Origin: Rhipicephalus microplus
Taxonomy: Eukaryota > Arthropoda > Arachnida > Ixodida > Ixodidae
Length of the DNA: 64,000 nt
Assembly: GCF_043290135.1 (NCBI RefSeq)
Contig: NC_134702.1
Location: 84,549,317-84,613,316 of the forward strand
Reading direction: 5' to 3'
Numbering within the stretch: the stretch's first letter is position 1; each line of letters begins with the position of its first letter. This document shows, piece after piece, positions 49,771 to 64,000 of the stretch. The position numbers were made by a program, and so were the translations under genes. The notes under the pieces were generated by a model. It searched no databases. It worked only from the letters and a program-made list of their open reading frames with translations, and was not told where the DNA came from.

Positions 49771-51264
49771 AGCTAAAATTTCCTCTTAGGAAAATTTTTA
49801 GCACAAGTTGTTTCGTGTGCGTGTGCGTGCATGTACATGTGCACGCGTATACGTATGTGCCTGTGGGGAGGGTGTTGGTTGCGAGACAAAGAGACAAAGT
49901 AAGTATGCAACATACTGGCATACGAGCGATGCTCCTTATAGTGAGACCTGCAGTCAGTTGTCGATTGTCGGTTGCAACTAGAACAACAGTCGGTTGTCGG
50001 TTTTGATTCGCCGTCCGCTACTGCGATATTGCTTTAGTCTGGGCATCGAAAGCCGACTTTGCGTATATGCGTATATAGTTCAATGCAAAACGTTAATGAG
50101 AAACACGAAACGATGCTCGTACATATACCTCGAAGTATTTCAAATCGATTCCAGCAGTCACGCTCCTCTAGGGTCCGCTCCCGCGCAGTCACGTTTGAAA
50201 GAACGGTCCAGATCTCCTCCCTCAAAGCACGCTGCGCACCAAAGGCTGAGTGGCTGTGTGCAGATACGGTGGGTGGGCGCTAAACCCGTACCAGGGCGGA
50301 CAAGACGAGACCCGGCTTAATTAAGGACTTCGCTTAATGAATCCCGTCTCAGCATCCGTGGTTTCCTTTTCGGGAAGAGAGGATCCACGGGCGACGGCTG
50401 TCGCAGATAGACTGCTCGCCTTTCTCCCTTTGTGGAATCTCGCCTCATTCGTCCGTCATGAGGCGCGCAACGGTTCCCCACCTGGTGCCCTATTTGCACA
50501 GAAGGTGGGGGGTGAAGGGGCACCCGTCGCCACTTTCCTAAGAAGGAAATCGGCCGAATCGGGTTTGGCGCTTATATTGCGTGCCACGATCGATCGCACC
50601 CGCAGACTGCGAGACACTACACACTCGTTCGCGGGCTTGCTCACGCACCTAATACACGAGTGTGTGTTCATCGGGCTCCTGTATATTGGCATAGGCACGC
50701 CCGCTGAGTGCTTCGTTGCTTGCGTTTGTGCATTGTTTGGTTCTGTCTCCATATGAGGAACACCGCATGGGCAAACCACGCACGGGGAACACGCGGCGTT
50801 GTGCCCCCGCGGTCTCCGACGACAGCGCAGCTCTGGCCGACTGGGCCCGCCCTACGCCATCCCTGACGCCGACAAGAGCTCCCGCCTGGTGGTGTCCCAT
50901 CCTCGGACTCCTGCGACCATGTCCATCTTTCATATCTCCTCCTTCCCTCCGTCGTTTTCTGTCGTTCGCTGTCCCTGCGCCTCGCTTTCTCCTTCCTCTC
51001 TATCTCTTTACCTTTTAATCCTATCCTTTTAATCCCTTCTCTACCCCCCTCCCTCGTGAGCTAGTGTTCAGGTGTCCTCCTCCTCCTGAGACACAATTAC
51101 GGGGCTCACTTTTCTTTTCATTTAAAAATCAGTCACACGTAGCATGCGTTTTGGAGTTGGAGTTAGTCATTTCGTACATCTACAAGAAACTGCATGGGGT
51201 ACGTCGCTCGACTTGCAACTTACGTTACTAGAAAGCACACAGATTCTTAAGATATGTCGACCTG
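49771..51264. other. Mostly unassigned; probable repeat 3' region at 50800-51140
   Basis: At 49925-49950 ATGCTCCTTATAGTGAGACC is a worn scrap of the F-family left end. The frame 50337-50756 (+, 139 codons) and overlapping minus frames have no recognisable domain. Bases 50930-51140 are pyrimidine-rich with CGTGAGCTAGTG and GAGACACAATTACGGGG, which recalls a LINE 3' end. No coding part confirms it. Confidence 0.3.
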
Positions 51265-51400
51265 CCATGATGTTTTAGAGATTATGGTGCCTGATTGCTG
51301 ACGCGTAAGTCGCAGGGTCGAATTCGGCCACAGTGGCAACCTTTCGATGCAGGCGAAATTCCAGAGAGGCGCGTTTACTTAGGTTTAGGTCATTGTTGTC
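51265..51400 (+). mobile_element. Ruka-like SINE fragment
   Basis: Old copy. It has TTGCTGACGCGTAAGTCGCA, a box B-like GGGTCGAATTCGGCC at 51315 and GATGCAGGCGAAATTCC. The 3' half is not recognisable. Confidence 0.5.
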
Positions 51401-52020
51401 CATAACGTGGCACAAGTAACGGCGCTACCTCTAACAGATTACTTCCTTTGGTAACTTAGCAACATATTCGTTAGCCTTTCGAAACTGTGGCTGGTAATGT
51501 AGTTATACGTTAACAATTTTTTTGGTTACGAAAGGTGCCACGTTGCTTGTCACTTTTTATTCTAGTTATTCTCGGAGTTCTACCCAAACGTCATGTCTCG
51601 TTACCACCATTTTCACTGAGTTCTCCCCGACGTTTTTACGCCGAAGCGGTGGACTCTACCGGTACACCAGGTGTTAAAGGGCCCCTAAATCACACCGAGA
51701 GATACCTGGATACAAAGAGGTGTACTGCGCGTTGACGGCTCTCATTTATCTCAACCGATGCCTCTGCCTTTCTGAGCCGCTTCAGTCGTGTTGTACGCGC
51801 ACCAGTAATCAACTACATCTGGATTTTCAGCGTTCTAGGAGCCTCTGTTACGCCAATGTGCCTTTCCTCCCATATTTTTAACACCCGCTTTGTTCTTTCT
51901 TCGTCTCAAGTATTCTCTTTCACCACTGCTAACTTTTAAAAATATGCGTAGACATTTCTACTTAAGCTTAACCAAAAAAAATGCCCGCCCATCCTTCCCT
52001 CTGTGATATAAGACGAATAG
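51401..52020. other. No assignable feature
   Basis: Nothing recognisable. Confidence 0.45.

Positions 52021-52083
<63 letters not shown>
52021..52083. repeat. (AT)n microsatellite
   Basis: About 30 AT units. Confidence 0.95.
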
Positions 52084-52084
<1 letters not shown>

Positions 52085-52509
52085 CATAAATGAAACAAGA
52101 TAAAACTCTCTTGTTGGTTCTTCATTGAAGAAACTGCATGGGGCCTCATGCTACGAAGGCGAGTGTCTATAACCCGTCGGGTAAAACACTAGGGGTTTGT
52201 GAATGGCGCATCTATAGACCCGAATCGCGTACGAATAGAAGTGTTGCACGGGGAGCCCCCGAGATGGCGTTAGCGTCGGAACGACAGCGCGCCAGTCTTG
52301 CTCGTCTCCGCGTAGGCACTCAAGCACATTCTATTAGTACACACTTCAGCGTCATGCACACTGTCACGCACACAGCCTCTCAACGCCACCCGCCGTTTCG
52401 AGAGAACCGATAAAGCGCCACACCATGAGAACATGGGTGCCAGCACGGACCACAGACATGGAGGTGCACGCCGATAGCGCCCCAAGCGGATGACGTCACT
52501 TGCAACCCT
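52084..52509. other. No assignable feature
   Basis: Moderately GC-rich, with short frames only. Confidence 0.4.
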
Positions 52510-53345
52510 CTTATACGAATACGAATTGGATACTATTCGAATACCTCTTGAATTTTGAATAGTATTTGTTTATTCACTTGGTTCGTATATACAGAAAACA
52601 CAAGACACGGAGAAAATCAGGTGGGAAGAGGCTGATGACTGCCACCTATAGGGGCATCACGCCTGCCTGCTACTTCGGGAAGGGGAGACATTGAGGAAAG
52701 GAAGGTAGGAGGGAAGAAATAAGGAGCGAAAAAAAAAGCCAACAATTTTCAGAGTAGCCCTAGACCGGTAAAGTGCCAAGTTTCAGAATCGCCTAAGGGT
52801 TCCAAAACATTTTGTTCGGAACAAATATTTCCCATCTTTAACAAAGGGACGTTACAATTACATTTAACATAAAGAAAAAAAGTCATTTATTTAAAGTGTC
52901 CAGCAAGTGTCGACTTGCAAATATTTTGTAACTGCATGCTGAAATATACCAGTGACTACAGTATTAAATATTTTACTTTTTTAAAAGCTTTTAAAAGAAA
53001 CTGGTACTTAGATAATAGCTATTTCTTTGAGTTAACGTCATCGTGAACTTCATACCGGAGATAGTATATTTCTGACAATGTTGCTTCGGCGACACTGGAG
53101 TTTTTTAAACATGCAGGATGCCTTCATTTTGCGCTCAATATTGCATCGATAGAGAACTGCATGCATCAAGGTAATTCAATGCTGAAAGCAAAGGAATTCA
53201 CCCTTCCCCTTTCCTACGTCTCATTCCTTCGATCATTTTTCGTAGTTGCTGATTATTTGAGAACTATGTGCTATACGAACAAAAATGCGCTATTTTTATA
53301 ATGCGCGCTATTTTATTCGAATACCGAATTGCGCAAAACGATTAT
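52510..53345. repeat. Possible element bounded by TTCGAATA ends
   Basis: ACTATTCGAATACC near 52528-52541 and TTATTCGAATACC near 53313-53325 lie in flanks that are weakly inverted copies (both lead to TTCGTATA-type words). This suggests worn terminal inverted repeats of about 80 bases around an 835-base element. The interior contains a poly-A-rich stretch and no frame. Confidence 0.25.
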
Positions 53346-53739
53346 ACCTGAACCGTATGAATGCGTCACAAAAACATGAGCGTCTAAAGAAGAGCGCGTA
53401 ATGAGAACATCGTCTATGATGGTATTGCTGAAATATTTCGGGATGGTGGTATAAAATATCTCTGCATCAGGCAGAAAATTCCAATTCTGTGATAAGTGTT
53501 ACACCAAACACGCGCTTCCGTTGTGGTGGTGCGTTCCTTCATCGTGCCGTTCTATACGTTGACGAACGTTCGACGACTCACCGATACCTCTTGAAGAAAA
53601 CGTTACGACTGACTTTCATGCGGTCCAACTCTACGCATCACTTAGACAACTCCATAAGGACATTTCCAGTGGCAGTATACTGTGCGCTCACGCAATACTT
53701 AAGTGATGCGTCAATTCACTGCCAGTAGGAATTGTACAT
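53346..53739. other. No assignable feature
   Basis: Nothing recognisable. Confidence 0.45.
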
Positions 53740-53795
53740 TGTTGCTGCTGCTGTTGTTGTTGTCGTTGTTATTGGTTTCGTTGTTGTTGTTGCCA
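53740..53795. repeat. (TTG)n microsatellite
   Basis: Imperfect TTG/CTG/TCG trinucleotides. Confidence 0.85.
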
Positions 53796-54349
53796 CCGTT
53801 TTCCTACGCGCGTGCATGCGTGTTTACCCTCGCATTTTTTTTTTTGTTACTTCGGTTTCTACCTTTTTTTTTTTCAACCACGGTGGCACTTTCGGCCGGT
53901 ATAACAGCGTATAGGCAGAGAGACTTACACTCACCAAGTCGTCAGTCTTCTTTCCTTCCAAGGCGCTTCACCCAAAGTCACTTCCTGTAAAAGGCACGGG
54001 AGAACATGTTACGATGGGTTGCGGATAAATGCTATACGCGCGAAAACCAGCGGAATGCAAGAGGCGGATCCTCAAGAGCACCGAGAGGTGTATACCCCTG
54101 AGGTTTATACGCTTCACCTTCGCCATGGTATTTGCATACGCCCTCAAGGTTCGCACGTCAGTACACGTGATGGATGGCTGACGCACGCGCTCCTATTCAG
54201 CTATACACTGCCGTTTTCTCCTCGTTCTTATGTGTCATCGATCCTGAAGTTATAATCGAAAATTTCAAGAAAGAAGCAATGACAGGACACAGTTAAGTTT
54301 TTGTCCCCACTAGAAAGACGCAGGTACAAAAATACACCTGATCCCACCA
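53796..54349. other. No assignable feature
   Basis: T-runs at 53837 and 53868. Nothing else. Confidence 0.45.
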
Positions 54350-54575
54350 CAAGTAGCTTGGAGCTTTAGCGCAGCGTTGGTGAGGTGTCACTTTGCTCTA
54401 CAAGCTAAAGGGCACAGATTCTATTCCCGGTAAGGGCAGCCCCGTTTGAACGGGTGGCAAACAACACTCCGTGGCTAGGATTTAGGCACACGTTGAAGCT
54501 GATCAAGATGCAAACCAGATATCCCACTACGGCGCGGCTCATGATCGTATCGAGGTCTAGACACGTAAAACACAT
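54350..54575 (+). mobile_element. Ruka-like SINE, highly diverged
   Basis: A head-like AGCGCAGCGTTGGTGAGGTG at 54370, a box B remnant CAGATTCTATTCCCGG at 54415, then GGATTTAGGCACACGTTGAA, CCCACTACGGCG and CATGATCGTATCGAGG in the Ruka order. It is among the oldest copies in the window. Confidence 0.55.
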
Positions 54576-57365
54576 GTGTTTAATAAATGTGTAATATTAC
54601 GTTTTCAGGAAGTATTTGATCTGTATAAGAATTTCAAAACGCGGTAATAGACCACCTCCAGGAAGTGAGCAGTATGTCAATTGTGGTTTACGTGGGCTGT
54701 AAATAAAACAAGTACAGGAACTCTCGGTGCTCAAATCCACATACAAAAAAATGGACTTTGGTACAGCGTTGTTCGTACAAGTTCTAGCCACTAATTATGT
54801 CAGACATCTAACAGAAACGTCGGCCAGTCAAGTCTGACATAAGGTGAACTGCCACCTTCCCAAACTTCCAGTACTTGTCATCTTCACGTAAACAAAGAAT
54901 ATAGAGCTGGCTTATCGGGCAAGCCACTCAGTAGTTATCACAATTAAGAAACGTTTGTGCTTGTTATGATTAATCATTGCTTATCAGTTATTCACCTATA
55001 GCACGACGACTTTTGCACATACAGCTGTCGACTTCGGTCCATACAACTACTTCAGAAAGGCCCGTTTGCTCTTTCTCGTCAGCACTATATATAGAGGCAA
55101 ATTATAGCGATGGTTGAGTCACATATTCTGAAAATAGCATAATCCGTGCTGCAGTTACGCACCGGCAGTGGTAAAACGTAGCTCTAATTCTCCGTTCTCT
55201 TTCTTTATCTCGTTCGAGGGGGTAGTGTCATTGTCCCGTCGGATTTAGACCTCTCTTTCTGTCATTTTCGAGATTTCATATTTGAATGCATAGTGAATGG
55301 AGGCAGGGAATTTCGAAGGCTCGGTTGCCACTTACGGACAACCTTCGATTGACCGAAGGTTGCCGGTTCGGTCTCAATTACATATCAGAATTACTAACAT
55401 ACACTTAAAACAGTGTGATTGACGTCCCCTATACCTTACTTGGCTACGTTAACTGCTAGTTTTTGATGAGGCCCTTTTCAATTAGTGACAATAATAGAGA
55501 TGACGATTATCATGATGATGAAACTGCACCGCGAACTTCGGTGCCGTCCTCGACTCGCGTTCTGCTGCTCGCTGGCATGGCATCGAAGAGGCTTCAGTCG
55601 CTGGCTTGGTGATTCGCGTGCCACGCCCGTTCCGTTTGTCTTAGACACGTCCGGTGTTTCACCGCGACGCCCCGCGAAGCCGTGTCCATGCGGACCTGCT
55701 TCTTTTGGCAGCGCGGCTTTCGCAAGGCATATGGGATTTCCCCCCGTGCTCCCATCAAGAGCATCGTCGCTGTCAGCGGCACGTGCGGGTATGCCCTCCT
55801 TGACGGTGCGGAATGAAATTCCCCTCCGAAGCTGAGATTATGCGCGACATCGCGTGGTATACCGCGCACAGACACTTGCTCTGCCTTAGGCATAGGCGTG
55901 TGCAGAGTTCTCCACAAGAAGTGAAGGGGGAATATTACTGCACCTCCACTTCCTTGTGCACCCACATGTGATCTTTCATTCCCATTATGCTTACACTCCT
56001 GCGATCTTTTTCAACGTTTGGAACTTCGTCTTCGACTGGGCGTACCACAAGTAGAACAAACACTTCTGTGACAAATCATAATAAAAGCACAAAATAAAAG
56101 GCAAAGTGAAACGTTAAAGGTGTTTTTCAAGTATTCTTTACATTGTGGTGTCCCTCTGAAAGCGTTATTTTACATGCAATCTTCAACTCTGTGTTTCCTA
56201 TATGTTCATCCCCTTCAATAGCGAAGTATAGTAGGCAACGCATTATTGGCGCGCGAACATGTTCCCAAGAAAAAATTGGCCCGAATCTACATGTTACACT
56301 GTAAATGTCGTCGAAAGACGATTGCATCTGGAGAGAGTGAACAAAACGTTTATTTGATGTTCTGCGCAAGAAAATTGGTGAATGATATTCTGCAGGCGCT
56401 GCGTTAGAGTGCCTCGAGCGTGTGGCGGAGGCGAACGAGCGCATCTAGGCACGTTAGACACAAGTGCCATCTGGCAGTTATCTTCGAAAACGAAGGCATG
56501 CAGCCCGCAGAGAAAGATGCACGCCAGTCTCGGAGGTGATAAGGTGTAGAACGCAAAGTGACGGGCAGGTGCCACCACCGTGACGTCGTAGCAAAGCGTT
56601 GGAAACACCGTTTTGAGCATCGCGTTGCACTGTCAGTGCAGCGTGATTAAACGCTACATTCCTTAGAGTTTCTTGTGTGTGCCTCTTCTATTGTAAAGGC
56701 AGATATAGAAAACATCGATGCTTGTTGTGGCGCCTCAGATATTCGCAATAATTGCTTTTTAGTTGACAATCACAGAAGTATGAACGCCTAAGCCTTGAGC
56801 AATATTGGTGGGCGCTGCGAATGGGGTTGGCCGTTTGGTGCCGTTTGAGGTATCGTTTGCGCAAACAAACAGACAGACAGACAGACAGACCAAAATTTTT
56901 CCGTCGAAAGTCCCCAAGAAAGACTATCGTCTACAAGAACCGAAGCCACATAAAACGCATAGAAGTGCGGAAATATGGCAGCCATTACCAAAGACTGACT
57001 ACCAGAAATTACATACCACGCGAATTTGGTCCAAGAAAGAAACTGCGGAGGGGAGAAGCGTGGGTGTTTCAGCTCTATACTGACGTGTAAACTAGGGAAG
57101 GCTGAAGCATGCTTTGGCTTTGAGAAATTTCTTTGATGAGGCAGTAGTTGTGCCAAGTCGGAAACCGGACATGTAGGGAAGGATGTTTCGGCTCAACGTC
57201 ACCAGAAAACTGCGTCTGAATGTAGTTTAGCATTAGGTTCTTCTCTTTGTTCTATATTATACACATGCCCGGCTTCAGTTTCCTACAGCGTGTAAAGAAT
57301 GTTGTTTCTGCTCTACTAAGATCATTGACTGTTTGTTCGGCCAACTGCTGCCCACCTGCAACGAT
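54576..57365. other. Mostly unassigned
   Basis: Bases 55485-55970 are GC-rich with a 123-codon minus frame (55965-55594) and a 116-codon plus frame, neither with a recognisable domain; I suspect a dispersed repeat. Bases 56866-56890 hold a short (ACAG)n. Nothing else assignable. Confidence 0.35.
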
Positions 57366-57597
57366 GATCAGGTGGTTATAGTTCTCTACCGTGTAGCCAC
57401 AGGTCGCGGGTTCGAATCCCGACCATGGCGGCCGGATTTCGATGGAAGCGAGAATGCTTGAGGCAGGAGTAATTAACCTATACGTGCTCGTCAAAAAACC
57501 GCAGGTGGACTAAATTTCCGGAGCCCTCCACTACGGCATCTGCCATAATCATGTGGTGGTTTCGGACGTTGACCACCAACAGTTATTATTAACTGCT
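57366..57597 (+). mobile_element. Ruka-like SINE, diverged
   Basis: The head around CTCTACCGTGTAGCCACAGG is followed by an intact box B region GGGTTCGAATCCCG (57408-57421). The body has TTTCCGGAGCCCTCCACTAC, GGCATCTGCCATAATCATG and TGGTGGTTTCGGACGTTGA. The tail is GTTATTATTA. Confidence 0.8.
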
Positions 57598-57714
57598 GCC
57601 TTCTTTAGCGCAGTGTGGCAAGTAAAGTGATTTACCCATTGCGATGCACACCCGCTTTTATGATGAGCCACGACTACATGACACACCGTCAGAACAGGAG
57701 ACGCCTATGAGCCT

Positions 57715-57762
57715 AGCCTTAACAACCTAAACAACCTTAACAACCTCAACAACCTAAACAGA
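57715..57762. repeat. Short AACAACCTn minisatellite
   Basis: Five copies of AACAACCT-like words with a 9-base period. Confidence 0.8.
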
Positions 57763-58606
57763 CCGATTCTGGTCGGCTGCCCTGCCGTGGAAAGCAGTAC
57801 AAGAAAAAAAAGAAAATTCAGTGCGCATGTAGACGCGCAAGTACAAGACAACAGCACGCGAACGATATGACTGCATGGAAGTTTTCGCGGGTAGTATAAT
57901 GCAGTGTCTGCAGGACATCCATCACACAACGGAGTGCTCACAAAACAGTGTGTGCGGTACTTCAAAAACAATACACATACATGTAGTGCACGGTCACCAG
58001 CCCTGTTGGCGCAGATTCTAGGCCGCGAAGGACAACGCCTCATCGATCTTAATTTGGAGGAAAAAACAATCCAACAAATAAAGGGTACGCGACTCATTGT
58101 TTGGTGTCCACAATAATATAGCGTAGGGCACTGATGACATGGCTGGGCTCATCAGGGCATGACCATTGTTCACGCTGATAGAAAATCTAGCTGTAGAAGA
58201 CGTGTGTTGTTGTTTTCCTCTGAGCATGGCTTATGTCAAAAGCTCTTTAAGTCGTCGTCGTCATTGTTGTTATAATGCTACGTTAAACCAATCCAGCGAT
58301 CCATGCAGCTACAGCAGAGCATTTTTCTTGCCTTTCTTGAAAACGTACAAATACTTACTATTTACTGTTACATTATTCACAAGAACACGCCTAGAATAGG
58401 CAGAAAGCAGTCTAACAACGGCCACCTAATGGTGTGCCTACTCTTTCGAGTGGAGGATGGGGATAATACAAATAGATATAGAAGATAGGAAGCGAAGAAA
58501 AACATTAGCGCAAGCTTGGACAAAAAAACTAAGATCGAATTAGAAAGCAATACGACAAAACATGCAAGCTATTGATCTGTTTATTGTTAGGCAGCTGGAT
58601 GTGCCT
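57763..58606. other. No assignable feature
   Basis: The frame 57904-58116 (+) reads LLAQILGREGQRLIDLNLEE in part but matches nothing I know. Confidence 0.4.
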
Positions 58607-58822
58607 AATAACAATATCTCGGGATTTAAGTCTCAAAACCATTGTATGAGAGACGCCGCAGGTAAAGGTTTTCGGAAGTTTTAACCATCTCGTGTTCTCT
58701 AACGTGCACTGGCGTCATACACGGGCCTTCAGCAATTCGCCTCCATCTAAATGCGACCACCGCAGCCGAGATCAAACCCGCGACGTCAGCAGCTGGCCAC
58801 CGTAACCGCTACACCGCCGCTT
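58607..58822 (-). mobile_element. Ruka-like SINE, diverged
   Basis: In reverse: GGGATTTAAGTCTCAAAACC, ATGAGAGACGCCGCAG, TTCGCCTCCATCTAAATGCG, GCAGCCGAGATCAAACCCGC and a worn tRNA head. No duplication detected. Confidence 0.75.
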
Positions 58823-59437
58823 CGTGCTTTGCCTTAAAAGAACGAATAACGGGTGCTAGAACATGTTTGTAGGGATAACTAACGTTGCACTATCGTCATA
58901 CGGAGAAAGCAAACAAGCGCGTCTCTTCGAAACCGCTTGTTCGTTTCCAGCGACGGTCTGCAAGGCTAAACAAAATGAATGCTGTGTGGCCGACTGCGAT
59001 ACACGGTCACGCTCGAAGAAACTTTTCGCGCGGTCGAACGGCCGTTTAGGAAGACAGTCCGCACACAAACACGCATATGCACCCTGCGCATAGCACCAGT
59101 GCTAGGACGTCGTGGCGATTACGCTGGGCGGGCTGTGTTTGATCAACGATCCGTCCAGCTGACGCGCAAGAGCGCGCTTCGCTATGCACGAGCGCCTTTA
59201 CGAAACGAGGTGGATGAAGAAGAGAATGGGCCAGGGTACTTCCAGACGGACCGCTCTCCGGCCGCCGCACACGTGGCCAACTTTTGATTGCACGCCGACC
59301 TCTGAAGAGCGGCTGCACCGAACTACGATAATCTACACGAGTGCGCGAATCCAGGGCTGTTCTCGCGTGCTCTTCGGACTACTTTGCGCCAGTAGATGCA
59401 TTGCGCATGCTATATATATCTCGAAATCTCTGCACTG
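58823..59437. other. CpG-rich, no assignable gene
   Basis: The plus frame 58979-59287 (102 codons) lies in CpG-rich sequence but has no recognisable domain. Confidence 0.35.

Positions 59438-64000
<4,563 letters not shown>

Noticed and set aside
50337..50756. 139-codon plus-strand frame
   Set aside because: Two overlapping minus-strand frames of similar length exist, the hydrophobic C-terminal part has no clear membrane-protein pattern, and no domain is recognisable.
55485..55970. Overlapping 116- and 123-codon frames on opposite strands
   Set aside because: GC-rich sequence keeps several frames open at once. There are no domain signatures, and the segment is more likely a dispersed repeat.
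57904..58116. 70-codon open frame with GREGQRLIDLNLEEK
   Set aside because: It matches no family I can name, has no flanking splice or promoter signals, and has an unremarkable length for chance.
58863..59093. A CCVADCDTRSRSK stretch resembling the start of a THAP zinc finger
   Set aside because: There is no initiating methionine nearby, and the conserved proline/tryptophan core and the later C-x-x-H pair do not follow in any frame. The match is too short.

Overview
This window looks like nuclear DNA of a hard tick, most likely a metastriate of the Rhipicephalus group. The main evidence is many copies of a tRNA-derived SINE with the layout of Ruka, the SINE family described from ticks. Two copies carry intact boxes A and B, a CAATCAAT-type tail and clear target-site duplications. 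The assignment is from recall and was not checked by a search. No bacterial, plasmid or phage features are present.

No host gene can be called with confidence. The only coding sequence that can be recognised belongs to decayed non-LTR retrotransposons. At least seven separate insertions are visible: 3150-5480 (+), 7243-7425 (+), 13850-14290 (+), 18036-20309 (-), 34130-35083 (+, possibly two insertions), 36687-37090 (+) and 43090-43918 (+), with a small 3' end at 47635-47815 (+). Three short GC-rich pieces could be exons of unknown genes (11168-11221, 12465-12995, 45980-46151). They rest only on splice-site and reading-frame logic.

The rest is a mosaic of short elements. Family G, named here, has a left end, about 148-bp tandem core units or other internal sequence, a (GATA)n array and a short right tail that folds into a hairpin. 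Copies lie at 21249-21990, 32985-34128, 37090-37770, 40720-41885 and 48350-49770. Family F, also named here, carries GGAC/GACA/TCTG-type tetranucleotide arrays between conserved ends. Copies lie at 14900-15644, 16780-17150, 21992-22590 and 43925-44360. Ends of both families carry the 7-mer GCGAAGC, which is known as an exceptionally stable DNA mini-hairpin. Two short inverted-repeat transposons stand out: a MULE-like element with perfect 46-bp ends (29791-30321) and a Harbinger-like one inside a LINE (20313-20981).

The elements also date each other. The Ruka copy at 41396-41636 sits inside a G-family copy, and the unfilled site is preserved in the sister copy at 49029-49042. The Harbinger-like element is younger than the LINE it interrupts. 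One G copy has about three GATA units where its sister has more than a hundred. Large stretches between the elements hold nothing I can assign.
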